Shown piece after piece: positions 7,614 through 15,899 of a stretch of DNA of 64,000 bases. The notes under the pieces were generated by a model. It worked only from the letters and a program-made list of their open reading frames with translations. It was not told where the DNA came from and searched no databases. Positions within the stretch are counted from its first letter, which is position 1, and each line of letters starts with the position of its first letter. Position numbers and translations under genes: made by a program. The stretch is from Bacillota bacterium (GTDB taxonomy: Bacteria > Bacillota > UBA4882 > UBA8346). The DNA lies in contig JAEZFP010000068.1 in the NCBI GenBank assembly GCA_023417475.1, positions 327,036 through 391,035 on the forward strand, written 5' to 3'.

Positions 7614-8798
7614 TTAGGTTACCCCAACCCGTAATACTTGCCGGAAGATTTGCCACCAAATTTGGAAAAAGGATGCGCGTTTAACGTCAGCAGCGGCAAC
7701 CAACTCCATCTCACCACAGGCTTTCCCGTCAATGGCCAGTGACACTTTGCCGATCGTTTGCCCTTTCCGGACCGGAGCGTCAGCCATCGAATCCAGTTTA
7801 ACAGCGGTGACGACATTCCCCTTTGTTTCGCGTTTCATAATGGCTGATAACTCCCGCGGCACAATTGCGGCGACTGTATTTTGTTGGCCCCGAAACACTT
7901 TAACCTGACCAAGGATCTCGCCCCCTTTATAAACCTGCAGGGCTTTATATTTCGTAAAACCGTAATTAAACAGTTTGCCGACATCCTTTGACCGGGTATC
8001 CGAAGTTGGCGAGTTCATCACCACAGCAATTAAACGCACGCCGTCGCGTTTGGCGGTTGCGACCAAGCAAAAACCGGCTTTAGCTGTAAAACCTGTTTTT
8101 AACCCGTCGCACCCCCGATAAAAACGTACTAATTTATTGGTATTCCGTAAAAATGATTTTCCATCACGCAAGCTGTCAATCCAAACCCCGGTCCACTTGA
8201 AGATCTGCGGATGTTTGATTACTTCCCGCGCGAGCAACGCCATATCCATGGCCGAGGTCTGATTGCCGACACCGCCGCTATCGGGATCCAAGCCGGTGGT
8301 ATTGACAAAATTGGTATTTTTTAAGCCCAGTTCTTTGGAACGCTTATTCATTAACGTGATAAAGTTCTCCTCCGAACCGGCCAGATGTTCTCCCAAGGCA
8401 TATGATGCGTCGTTCGCGGACACAATGCAAACCGCTTTAAGCAAATCGGAAACGGTCATTTGTTCGCCGGGTTCCAGCCAAATCTGAGAGCCGCCCATTT
8501 TACACGCTTCGGGTGAAGCGGTGATTTTGTCGGTTAACTTTAGTTCGCCTCGTTCGATTGCTTCCAAAACCAAGTTCATCACCATCAACTTGGTGACACT
8601 GGCCGGCGGCAATTGCTGATTGGCATTCTTTTGATAAAGAATCTCCCCGGTTGTCGGTTCAATCAATACCGCCGACAGGCAGTCAACTTTTAAATCAATT
8701 GCAGTTTGGGGTAGCGCCGCTTTCGCCGAAACCGAAAACGCCGCGCCGAACAGCAGGATCACAACGATCGGTAGCAGAAGTTTCCACTGATTGTTCAT
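7614..8798 (-). CDS. dacF: D-alanyl-D-alanine carboxypeptidase (DacF type)
   Basis: An exported penicillin-binding protein (394 aa) that trims the terminal D-Ala from peptidoglycan stem peptides. It has an N-terminal signal peptide (LLLPIVVILLFGAAFSVSA). The three penicillin-fold motifs are Ser67-x-x-Lys70 (SVTK), Ser127-Ala-Asn129 and Lys234-Thr-Gly236, followed by the C-terminal PBP5-type beta domain. Its position directly upstream of spoIIAA matches dacF in Bacillus, which acts on spore cortex or germ-cell wall. It starts at an ATG after AAGGGGGC. Confidence 0.93.
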   Translation of the reverse strand: MNNQWKLLLPIVVILLFGAAFSVSAKAALPQTAIDLKVDCLSAVLIEPTTGEILYQKNANQQLPPASVTKLMVMNLVLEAIERGELKLTDKITASPEACKMGGSQIWLEPGEQMTVSDLLKAVCIVSANDASYALGEHLAGSEENFITLMNKRSKELGLKNTNFVNTTGLDPDSGGVGNQTSAMDMALLAREVIKHPQIFKWTGVWIDSLRDGKSFLRNTNKLVRFYRGCDGLKTGFTAKAGFCLVATAKRDGVRLIAVVMNSPTSDTRSKDVGKLFNYGFTKYKALQVYKGGEILGQVKVFRGQQNTVAAIVPRELSAIMKRETKGNVVTAVKLDSMADAPVRKGQTIGKVSLAIDGKACGEMELVAAADVKRASFFQIWWQIFRQVLRVGVT

Positions 8799-8910
8799 AC
8801 CAAAAAGCCCCCTTGCGTCTTGCGGTCAAATTTGAAAAAACCAAATCCGACTCATTAACATTGTGCGCAAAAAGGGAGCAGGATATTCTTGCCCGATATT
8901 CCTGAGTGAA

Positions 8911-8937
8911 AGAAAAGACCTGGCAAATTGCCAGGTC
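8911..8937 (-). terminator. Terminator of the rplU-prp-rpmA operon
   Basis: GACCTGGCA/TGCCAGGTC hairpin followed on the minus strand by TTTTCTTTC. Confidence 0.85.
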
Positions 8938-8950
8938 ATAAATTCAAAAA

Positions 8951-9244
8951 TTAAGCAGTGATCGTTTTTTCAGGATAAACACTGACTTGTTTGTCGGTTT
9001 TGCCAACTCGTTCAAAAGTAACATACCCGTTAATCAATGCAAACAAGGTGTCATCCTTACCAATTCCCACGTTGTTGCCCGGATGGAATTTGGTTCCGCG
9101 TTGACGGACCAGAATGCTACCGGCGGTAACTTCTTGGCCGCCATATCGCTTAACGCCTAAACGTTGTGCTGCGCTATCCCGTCCATTTCGGGAACTTCCA
9201 ACTCCCTTTTTATGAGCGAAAAACTGAAGATCAAATTGAAACAT
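8951..9244 (-). CDS. rpmA: 50S ribosomal protein L27 with cleavable N-terminal extension
   Basis: L27, 97 aa, reaches toward the peptidyl-transferase centre. The mature N-terminus AHKKGVGSSRNGRDS is preceded by MFQFDLQFF. This matches the Bacillota-specific leader (in Staphylococcus, LNLQFF before A) that the protease Prp must remove. The prp gene lies immediately upstream, 3 bp away. Confidence 0.97.
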   Translation of the reverse strand: MFQFDLQFFAHKKGVGSSRNGRDSAAQRLGVKRYGGQEVTAGSILVRQRGTKFHPGNNVGIGKDDTLFALINGYVTFERVGKTDKQVSVYPEKTITA

Positions 9245-9247
9245 TAC

Positions 9248-9583
9248 TTACACCTCCAATTCACGGAGCCTTAAATTTTTGGGATATTGTTTCTGAATTT
9301 CCCGTAATCCCAAACACATGGTTTTGAGCAATAAATCGGCTTGTGTTTGCTGTTCCGCTGTGGCGTTCGCCCACCGGCACTCCAAAAAAGCAGTTTCCGG
9401 ATCGGTCGCGATTTGCAGTGGCAACGTAACCAATTGTTCCAATGCCAAAACCGTCGTATGGGTTAACGCGGAAATTCCTGAACAAACAATATCAAAACCT
9501 TGTTCAAAATAATCGGCATGTCCCGAACAGCGAAAACCGCACTTACGTCCGGAACGGTCTTTGATTATCGCTATCTCCACCAT
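9248..9583 (-). CDS. prp: Ribosomal-processing cysteine protease Prp
   Basis: Prp (YsxB family), 111 aa, cleaves the N-terminal leader of L27 during ribosome assembly. The catalytic pair falls where it does in the Staphylococcus enzyme: His22 in SGHADYFEQG and Cys34 in DIVCSGISAL. It sits between rplU and rpmA as in most Bacillota, overlapping the rplU stop by one base. Confidence 0.95.
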   Translation of the reverse strand: MVEIAIIKDRSGRKCGFRCSGHADYFEQGFDIVCSGISALTHTTVLALEQLVTLPLQIATDPETAFLECRWANATAEQQTQADLLLKTMCLGLREIQKQYPKNLRLRELEV

Positions 9584-10065
9584 TAAGCTTCGGTTTTAGC
9601 AGCTTTCTTGGCGCGAGTCGCTTTTGGTTTTGCTTCGGTTTCAACCTTAGCGCTTTTAGTCGCTTTCACTTCAGAAGTTGCCGCTTGTTCGGCTTTCGCG
9701 GTCTTCGCGGCCTTCTTCGCTTTCACGGGTTGTTCGGCGACATCCGCGCTTTCACCGGCTTTCACGATCTTTTGAATCAATAAACCTGTGAAAGGTTGAC
9801 GATGTCCATAACGAACCCGGATGTTTTTCTTGGCTTTATAATGGAAAACCAAGATCTTCTTGTTTTTGTCTTGATTCAAGACTGAAGCGACAACTTTGGC
9901 GCCTTCAACAAATGGATTACCAATTACCGTTTGCTCGCCACCGATTAATAAAACTTTATCAATGGTGACATTGGAACCAACGGCAACCGGGAGTTTCTCC
10001 ACTTTGAGAAAATCGCCTTCCTGAACACGATACTGCTTTCCACCACATTCAATAACAGCGTACAT
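9583..10065 (-). CDS. rplU: 50S ribosomal protein L21 with long basic C-terminal tail
   Basis: The first ~103 residues are a normal L21 (MYAVIECGGKQYRV, HYKAKKNIRVRYGHRQPFT). A further ~55 residues form a low-complexity tail rich in Lys, Ala, Thr and Glu (for example VKAKKAAKTAKAEQAAT). Typical L21 proteins stop near residue 103. The tail resembles those on L21 and other ribosomal proteins in some lineages; its role is unknown. Confidence 0.96.
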   Translation of the reverse strand: MYAVIECGGKQYRVQEGDFLKVEKLPVAVGSNVTIDKVLLIGGEQTVIGNPFVEGAKVVASVLNQDKNKKILVFHYKAKKNIRVRYGHRQPFTGLLIQKIVKAGESADVAEQPVKAKKAAKTAKAEQAATSEVKATKSAKVETEAKPKATRAKKAAKTEA

Positions 10066-10069
10066 TGGT

Positions 10070-10140
10070 ACACCTCCCTCATTAGACTCGCCGAATTCGG
10101 TACACCGTAAACAGTGTTTTAAGACCTACTCGCGCGGTTA
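10070..10140 (-). promoter_or_regulatory. Probable L21 leader RNA
   Basis: Upstream of rplU the minus strand reads CGCGAGTAGGTCTT, then CTGTTTACGG, then CCGAATTCGG, ending at the GGGAGGTG ribosome-binding site. These blocks resemble the ribosomal L21 leader of Bacillota, thought to mediate autoregulation by L21. Recognised from memory of the family pattern; a covariance-model search would settle it. Confidence 0.6.
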
Positions 10141-10191
10141 CATGGGGCTAAAAACCCACAAATAAAATAATATCATGCCTGGATTGATAAG

Positions 10192-11874
10192 TCAATCAAT
10201 GATTCTTGCCTTAGCATAGGTTTTATATGATTTCGTAATTAACGCTTGCACTTTTTTACCGACGAATGCTCCCGCCCCCTCGACATCAATCACATAACCT
10301 TCGATGCGACCGATTCCGTCCCCGGGATTGGTAATATGATGTTCAACGATGCGAATTTCGACCTCGTCGCCTTCTTTGACCGGCAACGCCAGATTCATAA
10401 TCTTTTCTTTGGTCCCGGAGTCCAATAGCCTGACCTGATCGATATCCAGACTCTCCTGGCCTTTAATGAACAGTGTCTTTTTAAGTTTTCGCTCCAACTT
10501 TTCTTGATTGGTGCCGCCCGGGCCGATTAACAAGGAGGCGATCTGCGGATTGACCCCAAGTAGCATCGCTTCGTCATGAACATCCTTTGCAATCTGTAAG
10601 ATCAGTCGAATCGCTTTATTGGACAGGCTATCCAACGTCAAAATATAGCCGGTTCCTTCACAACTTTCACACTCGGTCTGAAAAATCTCCCGTAAACTTT
10701 GACGCACTTTTTTGCGGGTTAACTCCAGTAACCCTAGTGATGTGAATCCCAAGACATTTACTTTTGTCTTATCACGGCTCAACTCCTTTTCGAGTAGGGC
10801 GATGACTTTATCCCGTTGCTGGTCGGAACTCATATCAATAAAATCGATAATGATAATACCGGCTAGATTGCGCAAACGAATCTGGCGGGCAATCTCTTTG
10901 ACCGCCATCAAATTGGTTTGAAAAACGGTATCTTCCAATGACGTTGTACCGGTAAATTTGCCGGTATTGACGTCAATAACGGCTAGAGCTTCCGTTTGGT
11001 CAAAAATCAGGTAAGCGCCGCAATCCAACCAGACTTTTTTACATAAAGCCCGTTCGACTTGGCTCTCCACAGAGTATAGCTGAAACAGGGGAATTTCGCC
11101 CGAATACAGTTGAACACGGCTACGTAAAGCCGGAGCTAAGGTTTTGACAATATCCAACGCCTTAACATACGCATCGTTATTGTCGATAATCAACCGCTCA
11201 ACATCCTTGCTTAAGTAGTCGCGCAGAATTCGATATAAAAGATCGTGATCTTGATAGATCAAGGCCGGGCAAGGCCCCTTACTAATCTTCCGTTTGACTT
11301 TATCCCATACTTTGATCAAAAATTCATAATCGCTTTGCAATTCGGCCGCGTCGACTTCTTCGGCGGCGGTCCGGACAATCAAACCCAAACCCGCTTTTTT
11401 GAACTTACTTACCGCAGTTTTCAACCGTTCCCGTTCCGCCTCTTCCACGATGCGCCGCGAAACGCCGACATAATCCACTGAAGGCACCAATACCAAATAA
11501 CGCCCGGGGATGGTGACCTGGGTTACGACGCGTGGTCCTTTAGTACCAATCGGCTCTTTGATCATTTGAACAACGATCTCTTGCCCTTCATGAAGCAAAT
11601 CCTGAATGGAGCAGCGTTTTACATCGACATTGGAGTCTTCGCCTTCTTTGGATATTACGTCATCTATATATAAAAAGGCGTTTTTTTCTTCGCCGATATC
11701 AACAAACGCAGCTTGCATTCCCGGTAGTACATTCTCAACCCGTCCCCGATAAATATTGCCGGCACGCCGTTGTTCGTCAGGGCGCTCAATTGTGAATTCC
11801 ACCAGTACACTATCTTCTAAGATCGCCAGTCTAGTCTCATCAACGCCAATATTGATCAGGATCTCTTTGGTCAT
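10192..11874 (-). CDS. rng: Ribonuclease G/E family endoribonuclease
   Basis: RNase G-type enzyme, 560 aa, a single-strand-specific endonuclease acting on rRNA precursors and mRNA. It has an N-terminal S1 domain (GNIYRGRVENVLPGMQAAFV), the magnesium-binding aspartates in VIDVNTGKFTG and IIDFIDM, and the Zn-link cysteines in CESCEGTG. It lacks the long C-terminal scaffold of E. coli RNase E. It follows two radical-SAM-associated genes (1-bp overlap with the previous stop) and precedes rplU, a common arrangement in clostridia. Confidence 0.94.
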   Translation of the reverse strand: MTKEILINIGVDETRLAILEDSVLVEFTIERPDEQRRAGNIYRGRVENVLPGMQAAFVDIGEEKNAFLYIDDVISKEGEDSNVDVKRCSIQDLLHEGQEIVVQMIKEPIGTKGPRVVTQVTIPGRYLVLVPSVDYVGVSRRIVEEAERERLKTAVSKFKKAGLGLIVRTAAEEVDAAELQSDYEFLIKVWDKVKRKISKGPCPALIYQDHDLLYRILRDYLSKDVERLIIDNNDAYVKALDIVKTLAPALRSRVQLYSGEIPLFQLYSVESQVERALCKKVWLDCGAYLIFDQTEALAVIDVNTGKFTGTTSLEDTVFQTNLMAVKEIARQIRLRNLAGIIIIDFIDMSSDQQRDKVIALLEKELSRDKTKVNVLGFTSLGLLELTRKKVRQSLREIFQTECESCEGTGYILTLDSLSNKAIRLILQIAKDVHDEAMLLGVNPQIASLLIGPGGTNQEKLERKLKKTLFIKGQESLDIDQVRLLDSGTKEKIMNLALPVKEGDEVEIRIVEHHITNPGDGIGRIEGYVIDVEGAGAFVGKKVQALITKSYKTYAKARIID

Positions 11875-12575
11875 TAAACTCCTCCGGTTCGATCACAGAA
11901 ATCCATTGGCTTTATAACCTGCCCTTTTTCTTCATGCCACATGCCATTTCGGATAACATTAAGAACCTCATGCGGTTCTTCCAGCAATTTAACGACGTCC
12001 TCCGGTCGCAGATGACCGCCGCTTCCGATCTCGCCGACCATCCGGAGCATCGTAATCCGGTTATCATTATCTTCCGTACTTAACTTATGCAGCCACGGGC
12101 GAATGTTTACTGTTTTTTGCCCATCCTTGTTCGTCCGGGTGACCATCAATTCGGTTTGTTTCATCAAATCATCCAGCTCGGATGCGATTTTCGGAGCATT
12201 GCCATCCGGATTGCGAAGCTCAACCAAATAGGATGCCCGATTGATAATCGCATTTAAAGGTTTGACATGGTGAGCTTCGATCTTACGAACCTGCAGGATC
12301 CGGAGCCCGCCCGGAAGCGCCCTGTTTAGTAAATTGATTAAACTATCCGTTTCATAATCATTGACCAGCTCAATATCAAAATACTCGTCGACGCTGCAAA
12401 TTCCTACCGCCAAAGCCGGGCCGAAACTCAATTTGGGATGCGGATGGAATCCCTCGGAATAAACCATTTGTAAACCGGCGCGCCGAACCGCCCGTTCCAC
12501 GGCTTTGATCACGTCCAAATGAGATAAGTAACGGACCGCTTTTTCTTTGGCGAAACGAACCCTATATTTAGCCAT
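11874..12575 (-). CDS. TIGR03936-type (DUF2344) protein paired with a radical SAM gene
   Basis: A 233-aa protein starting MAKYRVRFAKEKAVRYLSHLD, with YSEGFHPHPKLSFGPALAVG. This pattern identifies the DUF2344 / TIGR03936 family. It is almost always encoded next to, or fused with, the TIGR03960 radical SAM protein, here overlapping it by 8 bp. The substrate of the pair is not known; proximity to rng and rplU suggests an RNA or ribosome-related role, which is inference. Confidence 0.88.
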   Translation of the reverse strand: MAKYRVRFAKEKAVRYLSHLDVIKAVERAVRRAGLQMVYSEGFHPHPKLSFGPALAVGICSVDEYFDIELVNDYETDSLINLLNRALPGGLRILQVRKIEAHHVKPLNAIINRASYLVELRNPDGNAPKIASELDDLMKQTELMVTRTNKDGQKTVNIRPWLHKLSTEDNDNRITMLRMVGEIGSGGHLRPEDVVKLLEEPHEVLNVIRNGMWHEEKGQVIKPMDFCDRTGGV

Positions 12576-14430
12576 TCAGCTTACCCTCAACCTTTTTTGA
12601 TACATTGAGTCCCGGGCAGACGCCACATTGCATACACTCATGATCACGGCAATCTTCGGTTAAAATTCCTTGATTGGCCCGTTCATCTTCAGCCTGCAAA
12701 AATGCGACCGTTGGGCCGGCGTTCAAATGATACCAGGGCAAGACTTCGTCATAACTGCGTTGGCGCGAATAAAACAGCGGATCCAGCCCCAATTCATTAA
12801 ATGCTTCATTCCAATCCGCAATCTGAAATTGGTCGCTCCATCCGTCAAATTGGGCGCCTTTGCGCCAGGCGGACTCAATCACCGCGCTTAACCGGCGATC
12901 GCCGCGCGCCATAATTCCTTCCAGATAACTCATATGAGGATCATGCCAATTTAATTCAAGCTGGCGACCACGGATTTTGCTCTGCAATAATTGTTGTTTT
13001 TCCTTGGTTTGCGCCACCGAAATCTGACTGCGCCATTGAAACGGCGTATTTGCTTTGGGCACAAAGGTGGAGACGCTGACCGTCACGCGCAAAACATTGG
13101 CGCGGGAATGATATTGCCTGCCGATTCGAAGCACCTCAAAGGCGAGATCGGCGATGGCATTCAAATCCGCCTCGGTCTCGGTCGGCAATCCAAGCATAAA
13201 ATAGAGTTTTAATTTTTGCCAACCCGCTTTAAAAGCGGCATGGGCAGCCGTATATAGATCCGCTTCGGTTACGCCTTTATTAATTACCCGGCGCAACCGG
13301 TCGGTTCCGGCCTCCGGGGCAAAAGTCAAACTCCCCTTGCGATTGCTCTGAAACTGCTTGGCCAAGTCGATGGAGAAGGAGTCGATCCGTAATGACGGCA
13401 ATGAAACATTGATGCCTTGCGGCGTGAAACAACCGCAGGCTTCGGTTAGCAGTTGTTCAATCTGACTGTAGTCGGCGCTGCTTAACGAGGTCAAAGACAA
13501 TTCTTCATAACCCGTGTCTTGCAATAACTCTTGTAAGGAATTTAAAACCGTGGTTGCCGGCCTTTCTCTCACCGGCCGGTAAATCATCCCCGCTTGACAA
13601 AACCGGCATCCTTTGGAACAACCTCTTTGGATCTCATAGGCGACCCGGTCATGAACGATATCCAAATAAGGGACCAGCCATTTTTGCGGGAAAAAACTTT
13701 CACCGTAATTGCGGACCACCGACCGTTGGGGTTCAGCTCCGGTTAAGGCCGCGATCCGCTCGATCCGGCCATCGGGATGGTAACTTACTTCAAAATGCGC
13801 CGGAACATAAATCCCTTCAAGTTTTTCCAACTCCCGCAGTAAAACATCTTTAGCGGACTGCGATTGTTTCCATGCTTGAATTTTGGATAAGACCACCGGT
13901 AAGATCTCCTCGGCTTCGCCGATCATCAGGAAATCAAAGAAATCCGCAACCGGTTCGGGATTCAAGGCGCAAGGACCGCCACCCATGACAAGCGGGTCAG
14001 TCCCCTTGCGTTCCGCGGCGCGTAAAGGAATGCCCCCCAACTCCAGCATGGTCAAAATATTAGTGTAACTTAGCTCGTATTGGAGTGAAAAACCGACCAG
14101 GTCAAACTCACAGAGATCCCGTTTATTCTCAAGTGACATCAAACGGGCTTGCCGCTTCCGTAATAGCGCCTGAAAATCAATCCAGGGCGCGTAAACGCGT
14201 TCCGCAAGCATCGCCGGTTGCTTATTGATCAACTCGTAGAGAATCCGTAAGCCCAAATGCGAAAGACCGATCTCGTAAACATCCGGAAAAGCCAAGGCGA
14301 CTTTTAACTCGGTTTGTTCCCAATCCTTCACTTGAATGTTATATTCTCCGCCGGTATAACGCCCGGGTTTCGTGACACTTCCCAATGAACTTTCAATCTT
14401 TTCCCAACTTGTCGTAGAAAAAACCCCCAA
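12568..14430 (-). CDS. B12-binding-like radical SAM protein (TIGR03960 family)
   Basis: About 620 aa, with an N-terminal cobalamin-binding-like region (VALAFPDVYEIGLSHLGLRI) and a radical SAM core. The cluster motif is RGCSKGCRFCQAG (Cys-x3-Cys-x2-Cys), near residue 280. A C-terminal cysteine cluster, CRDHECMQCGVCPG, may bind a second cluster or metal. The reaction is unknown. The start is uncertain: the frame opens at a TTG at 14430 without a convincing ribosome-binding site, and family members begin close to the SVTKPGRYTGGEYN segment, so translation may start some 15 codons later. Confidence 0.88.
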   Translation of the reverse strand: MGVFSTTSWEKIESSLGSVTKPGRYTGGEYNIQVKDWEQTELKVALAFPDVYEIGLSHLGLRILYELINKQPAMLAERVYAPWIDFQALLRKRQARLMSLENKRDLCEFDLVGFSLQYELSYTNILTMLELGGIPLRAAERKGTDPLVMGGGPCALNPEPVADFFDFLMIGEAEEILPVVLSKIQAWKQSQSAKDVLLRELEKLEGIYVPAHFEVSYHPDGRIERIAALTGAEPQRSVVRNYGESFFPQKWLVPYLDIVHDRVAYEIQRGCSKGCRFCQAGMIYRPVRERPATTVLNSLQELLQDTGYEELSLTSLSSADYSQIEQLLTEACGCFTPQGINVSLPSLRIDSFSIDLAKQFQSNRKGSLTFAPEAGTDRLRRVINKGVTEADLYTAAHAAFKAGWQKLKLYFMLGLPTETEADLNAIADLAFEVLRIGRQYHSRANVLRVTVSVSTFVPKANTPFQWRSQISVAQTKEKQQLLQSKIRGRQLELNWHDPHMSYLEGIMARGDRRLSAVIESAWRKGAQFDGWSDQFQIADWNEAFNELGLDPLFYSRQRSYDEVLPWYHLNAGPTVAFLQAEDERANQGILTEDCRDHECMQCGVCPGLNVSKKVEGKLNG

Positions 14431-14551
14431 AAAAATAATTTCGCGATTATTTGCATTACGAAGGGTAATCGCACCGATTGACCCGATTCTCCGTAAAAAA
14501 AGCCGTCATTTCCATGGTCAATCAAGGCGGAAATTTGTTAAGAGCAGGTTA

Positions 14552-14580
14552 ATTCTACCGCATCTAGCCTTTTTCTGCAA
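14552..14580 (-). promoter_or_regulatory. Sigma-A-type promoter for the radical SAM-rng operon
   Basis: On the minus strand TTGCAG (14575-14580) and TAGAAT (14552-14557) are separated by exactly 17 bp, about 115 bp upstream of the radical SAM gene. Confidence 0.55.
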
Positions 14581-14596
14581 GAACTTATCCAAAATT

Positions 14597-14698
14597 TAAG
14601 GTATGGATGACCAATCTGAAAATGCCTAACTTCATTCTCTAGCCTACTTGTACATTAACGAAGTTATACAATTTTCGTAATTAGTTCCCCATACCTTA
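14597..14698 (-). ncRNA. Candidate structured RNA: 102-nt four-helix hairpin
   Basis: Four helices nest symmetrically. P1 is 14597-14606 with 14689-14698 (10 bp). P2 is 14610-14615 with 14680-14685 (6 bp). P3 is 14618-14623 with 14671-14676 (6 bp). P4 is 14627-14636 with 14657-14666 (10 bp). Internal loops are 3/3, 2/3 and 3/4 nt, and the apical loop is 20 nt. P2 and P4 each contain one pair that is G-U on the minus strand but A-C on the plus strand. The element lies 46 bp past the SpoIVFA-like stop and upstream of the next promoter, so it would be in a 3' UTR or a separate transcript. The 14431-14744 spacer otherwise holds only the promoter at 14552-14580. Confidence 0.5.
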
Positions 14699-14744
14699 TC
14701 AAAGCACGATCGTTTTTATAGCAATTTCTTTCCAAAAACCCGGC

Positions 14745-15509
14745 CTACTCCCGCGTTTTTAAGATGGACAATGGGTCAACCGGTTGCTCTTGTTGATATA
14801 GCTCCAACTTTAATGCGGGATTGTCCTTTTTTAATTGGGCGACGGTTGCGCCTGTTTGAACGGTTTGGCCTGTTGATACCCAAACCGTCGCTAAACCGGA
14901 ATAAATTGATTTCCAGCCATCGCCATGATTGATCGTTATGCTCCAACCGCTATTCCCGTGGTTGGTAACCTGCTCAATCGTACCATCGGCCATTGCGTAC
15001 ACTTCGGCTTCAGCCGGACCATGAATGGTTATCCCGTGGGAGAATTCGCGAAGATGGGTTTGGGGATTGGTATTCCAGCCATAGGATGTCACGACGTTTC
15101 CTTGGACCGGCCATACCGGATTTAGCTTTCCCAACCCTCCGGTCGAAGCGGGCGCCGTCTCAAAGGGCGCCGTTGCCGGTAACGCCCGTTCCAACCGGAT
15201 CCATTTTTGAGTGTTCTGGATCAAGCTGTGCAGGAGCGGGTATTCGGTAAGCTTGCCAAAGGTGGCTGTGGTGGGTGCGTTCACCGCATAATGAATCTTG
15301 CTTCGCAGCCAATTTGACCATGATTGACCTATCCCGCAGGTTGCCAACACTAAAATTAAAGACAAGAACGCAATGATTGTCTGATAAACCCAACGGGCCG
15401 GACCTGGATTAAGGGGCTCGCCAGCACTCTCCCCCGGGTCGGTTAGGGTTTCCAAAACTTGCTCTGCTTCTTTCTCTTGAAAAGAGTATAATTCGCTATT
15501 TTTAATCAT
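14745..15509 (-). CDS. SpoIVFA-like membrane protein with degenerate M23 domain
   Basis: A 254-aa protein with a cytoplasmic N-terminus, one membrane segment at about 43-62 (TIIAFLSLILVLATCGIG) and an extracytoplasmic M23/LytM-like domain (SYGWNTNP to LELYQQEQPVDP). The peptidase metal ligands are gone: the usual His-x3-Asp reads HGITI, and the HxH motif position reads YSGLATV. SpoIVFA, the inhibitor of the SpoIVFB protease in Bacillus, is such a non-catalytic LytM protein and lies upstream of rplU. Here no spoIVFB is adjacent. SpoIIQ-like identity is the alternative. Confidence 0.7.
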   Translation of the reverse strand: MIKNSELYSFQEKEAEQVLETLTDPGESAGEPLNPGPARWVYQTIIAFLSLILVLATCGIGQSWSNWLRSKIHYAVNAPTTATFGKLTEYPLLHSLIQNTQKWIRLERALPATAPFETAPASTGGLGKLNPVWPVQGNVVTSYGWNTNPQTHLREFSHGITIHGPAEAEVYAMADGTIEQVTNHGNSGWSITINHGDGWKSIYSGLATVWVSTGQTVQTGATVAQLKKDNPALKLELYQQEQPVDPLSILKTRE

Positions 15510-15517
15510 TCCAAGCC

Positions 15518-15548
15518 TCTCCCCTTATATTTATGTATATGGGGGAGA
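15518..15548 (-). promoter_or_regulatory. Hairpin that buries the ribosome-binding site of the SpoIVFA-like gene
   Basis: TCTCCCC and GGGGAGA (7 bp), extended by A/T pairs, form a hairpin. Its 3' arm on the minus strand is the AAGGGGAGA ribosome-binding site, 8 nt before the ATG. This could lower or regulate translation. Confidence 0.45.
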
Positions 15549-15597
15549 AAGACAGGCTAGAACATCAGTTATCGTTTTGGGGAAAAACCAAAGCGAA

Positions 15598-15786
15598 TCA
15601 ATTGGTCGCGATGGCGTCGGTCGGACACCCGTCCGCTGCGTCTTTCACACAGTCCTCATTATCGGATGAGACTGCCTTCTCATTCGCCACAGCCTTTTCA
15701 TCGCTATTCCAAGTAAAAACATCGGGACAACTGGAAACACATAAACCGCAACTTATACAGAGGTCTTGATCAACTGAAACTTCCAT
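15598..15786 (-). CDS. Single-cluster [4Fe-4S] ferredoxin
   Basis: A 62-aa soluble electron carrier. Cys10, Cys13 and Cys16 (CISCGLC) and Cys54 (GCPTDAI) would bind one [4Fe-4S] cluster. Cys20 and Cys46 are placed like the disulfide pair of Thermotoga-type monocluster ferredoxins. The acidic middle is typical. The frame opens 12 codons earlier, but the ATG at 15786 has an AAAGGTGG site. Its redox partner is not evident. Confidence 0.92.
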   Translation of the reverse strand: MEVSVDQDLCISCGLCVSSCPDVFTWNSDEKAVANEKAVSSDNEDCVKDAADGCPTDAIATN

Positions 15787-15899
15787 TAAAATACCACCTT
15801 TCATTTTTACGAGCAAAAACAAGCTCTCCGGGATATTATTCCAAAAAGAAAGGCAAGTATACTCTTACATCACGGATTGAAATCACAATCAAATAGAAT

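Noticed and set aside
14627..14666. loxP-like site (TAACTTC...GAAGTTA)
   Set aside because: Only part of the arm matches, the spacer is too long, and the repeat is explained as one helix of a larger four-helix hairpin.
14745..15509. Active M23 peptidoglycan hydrolase
   Set aside because: The metal-binding His-x3-Asp and HxH positions are not conserved, so catalysis is unlikely.
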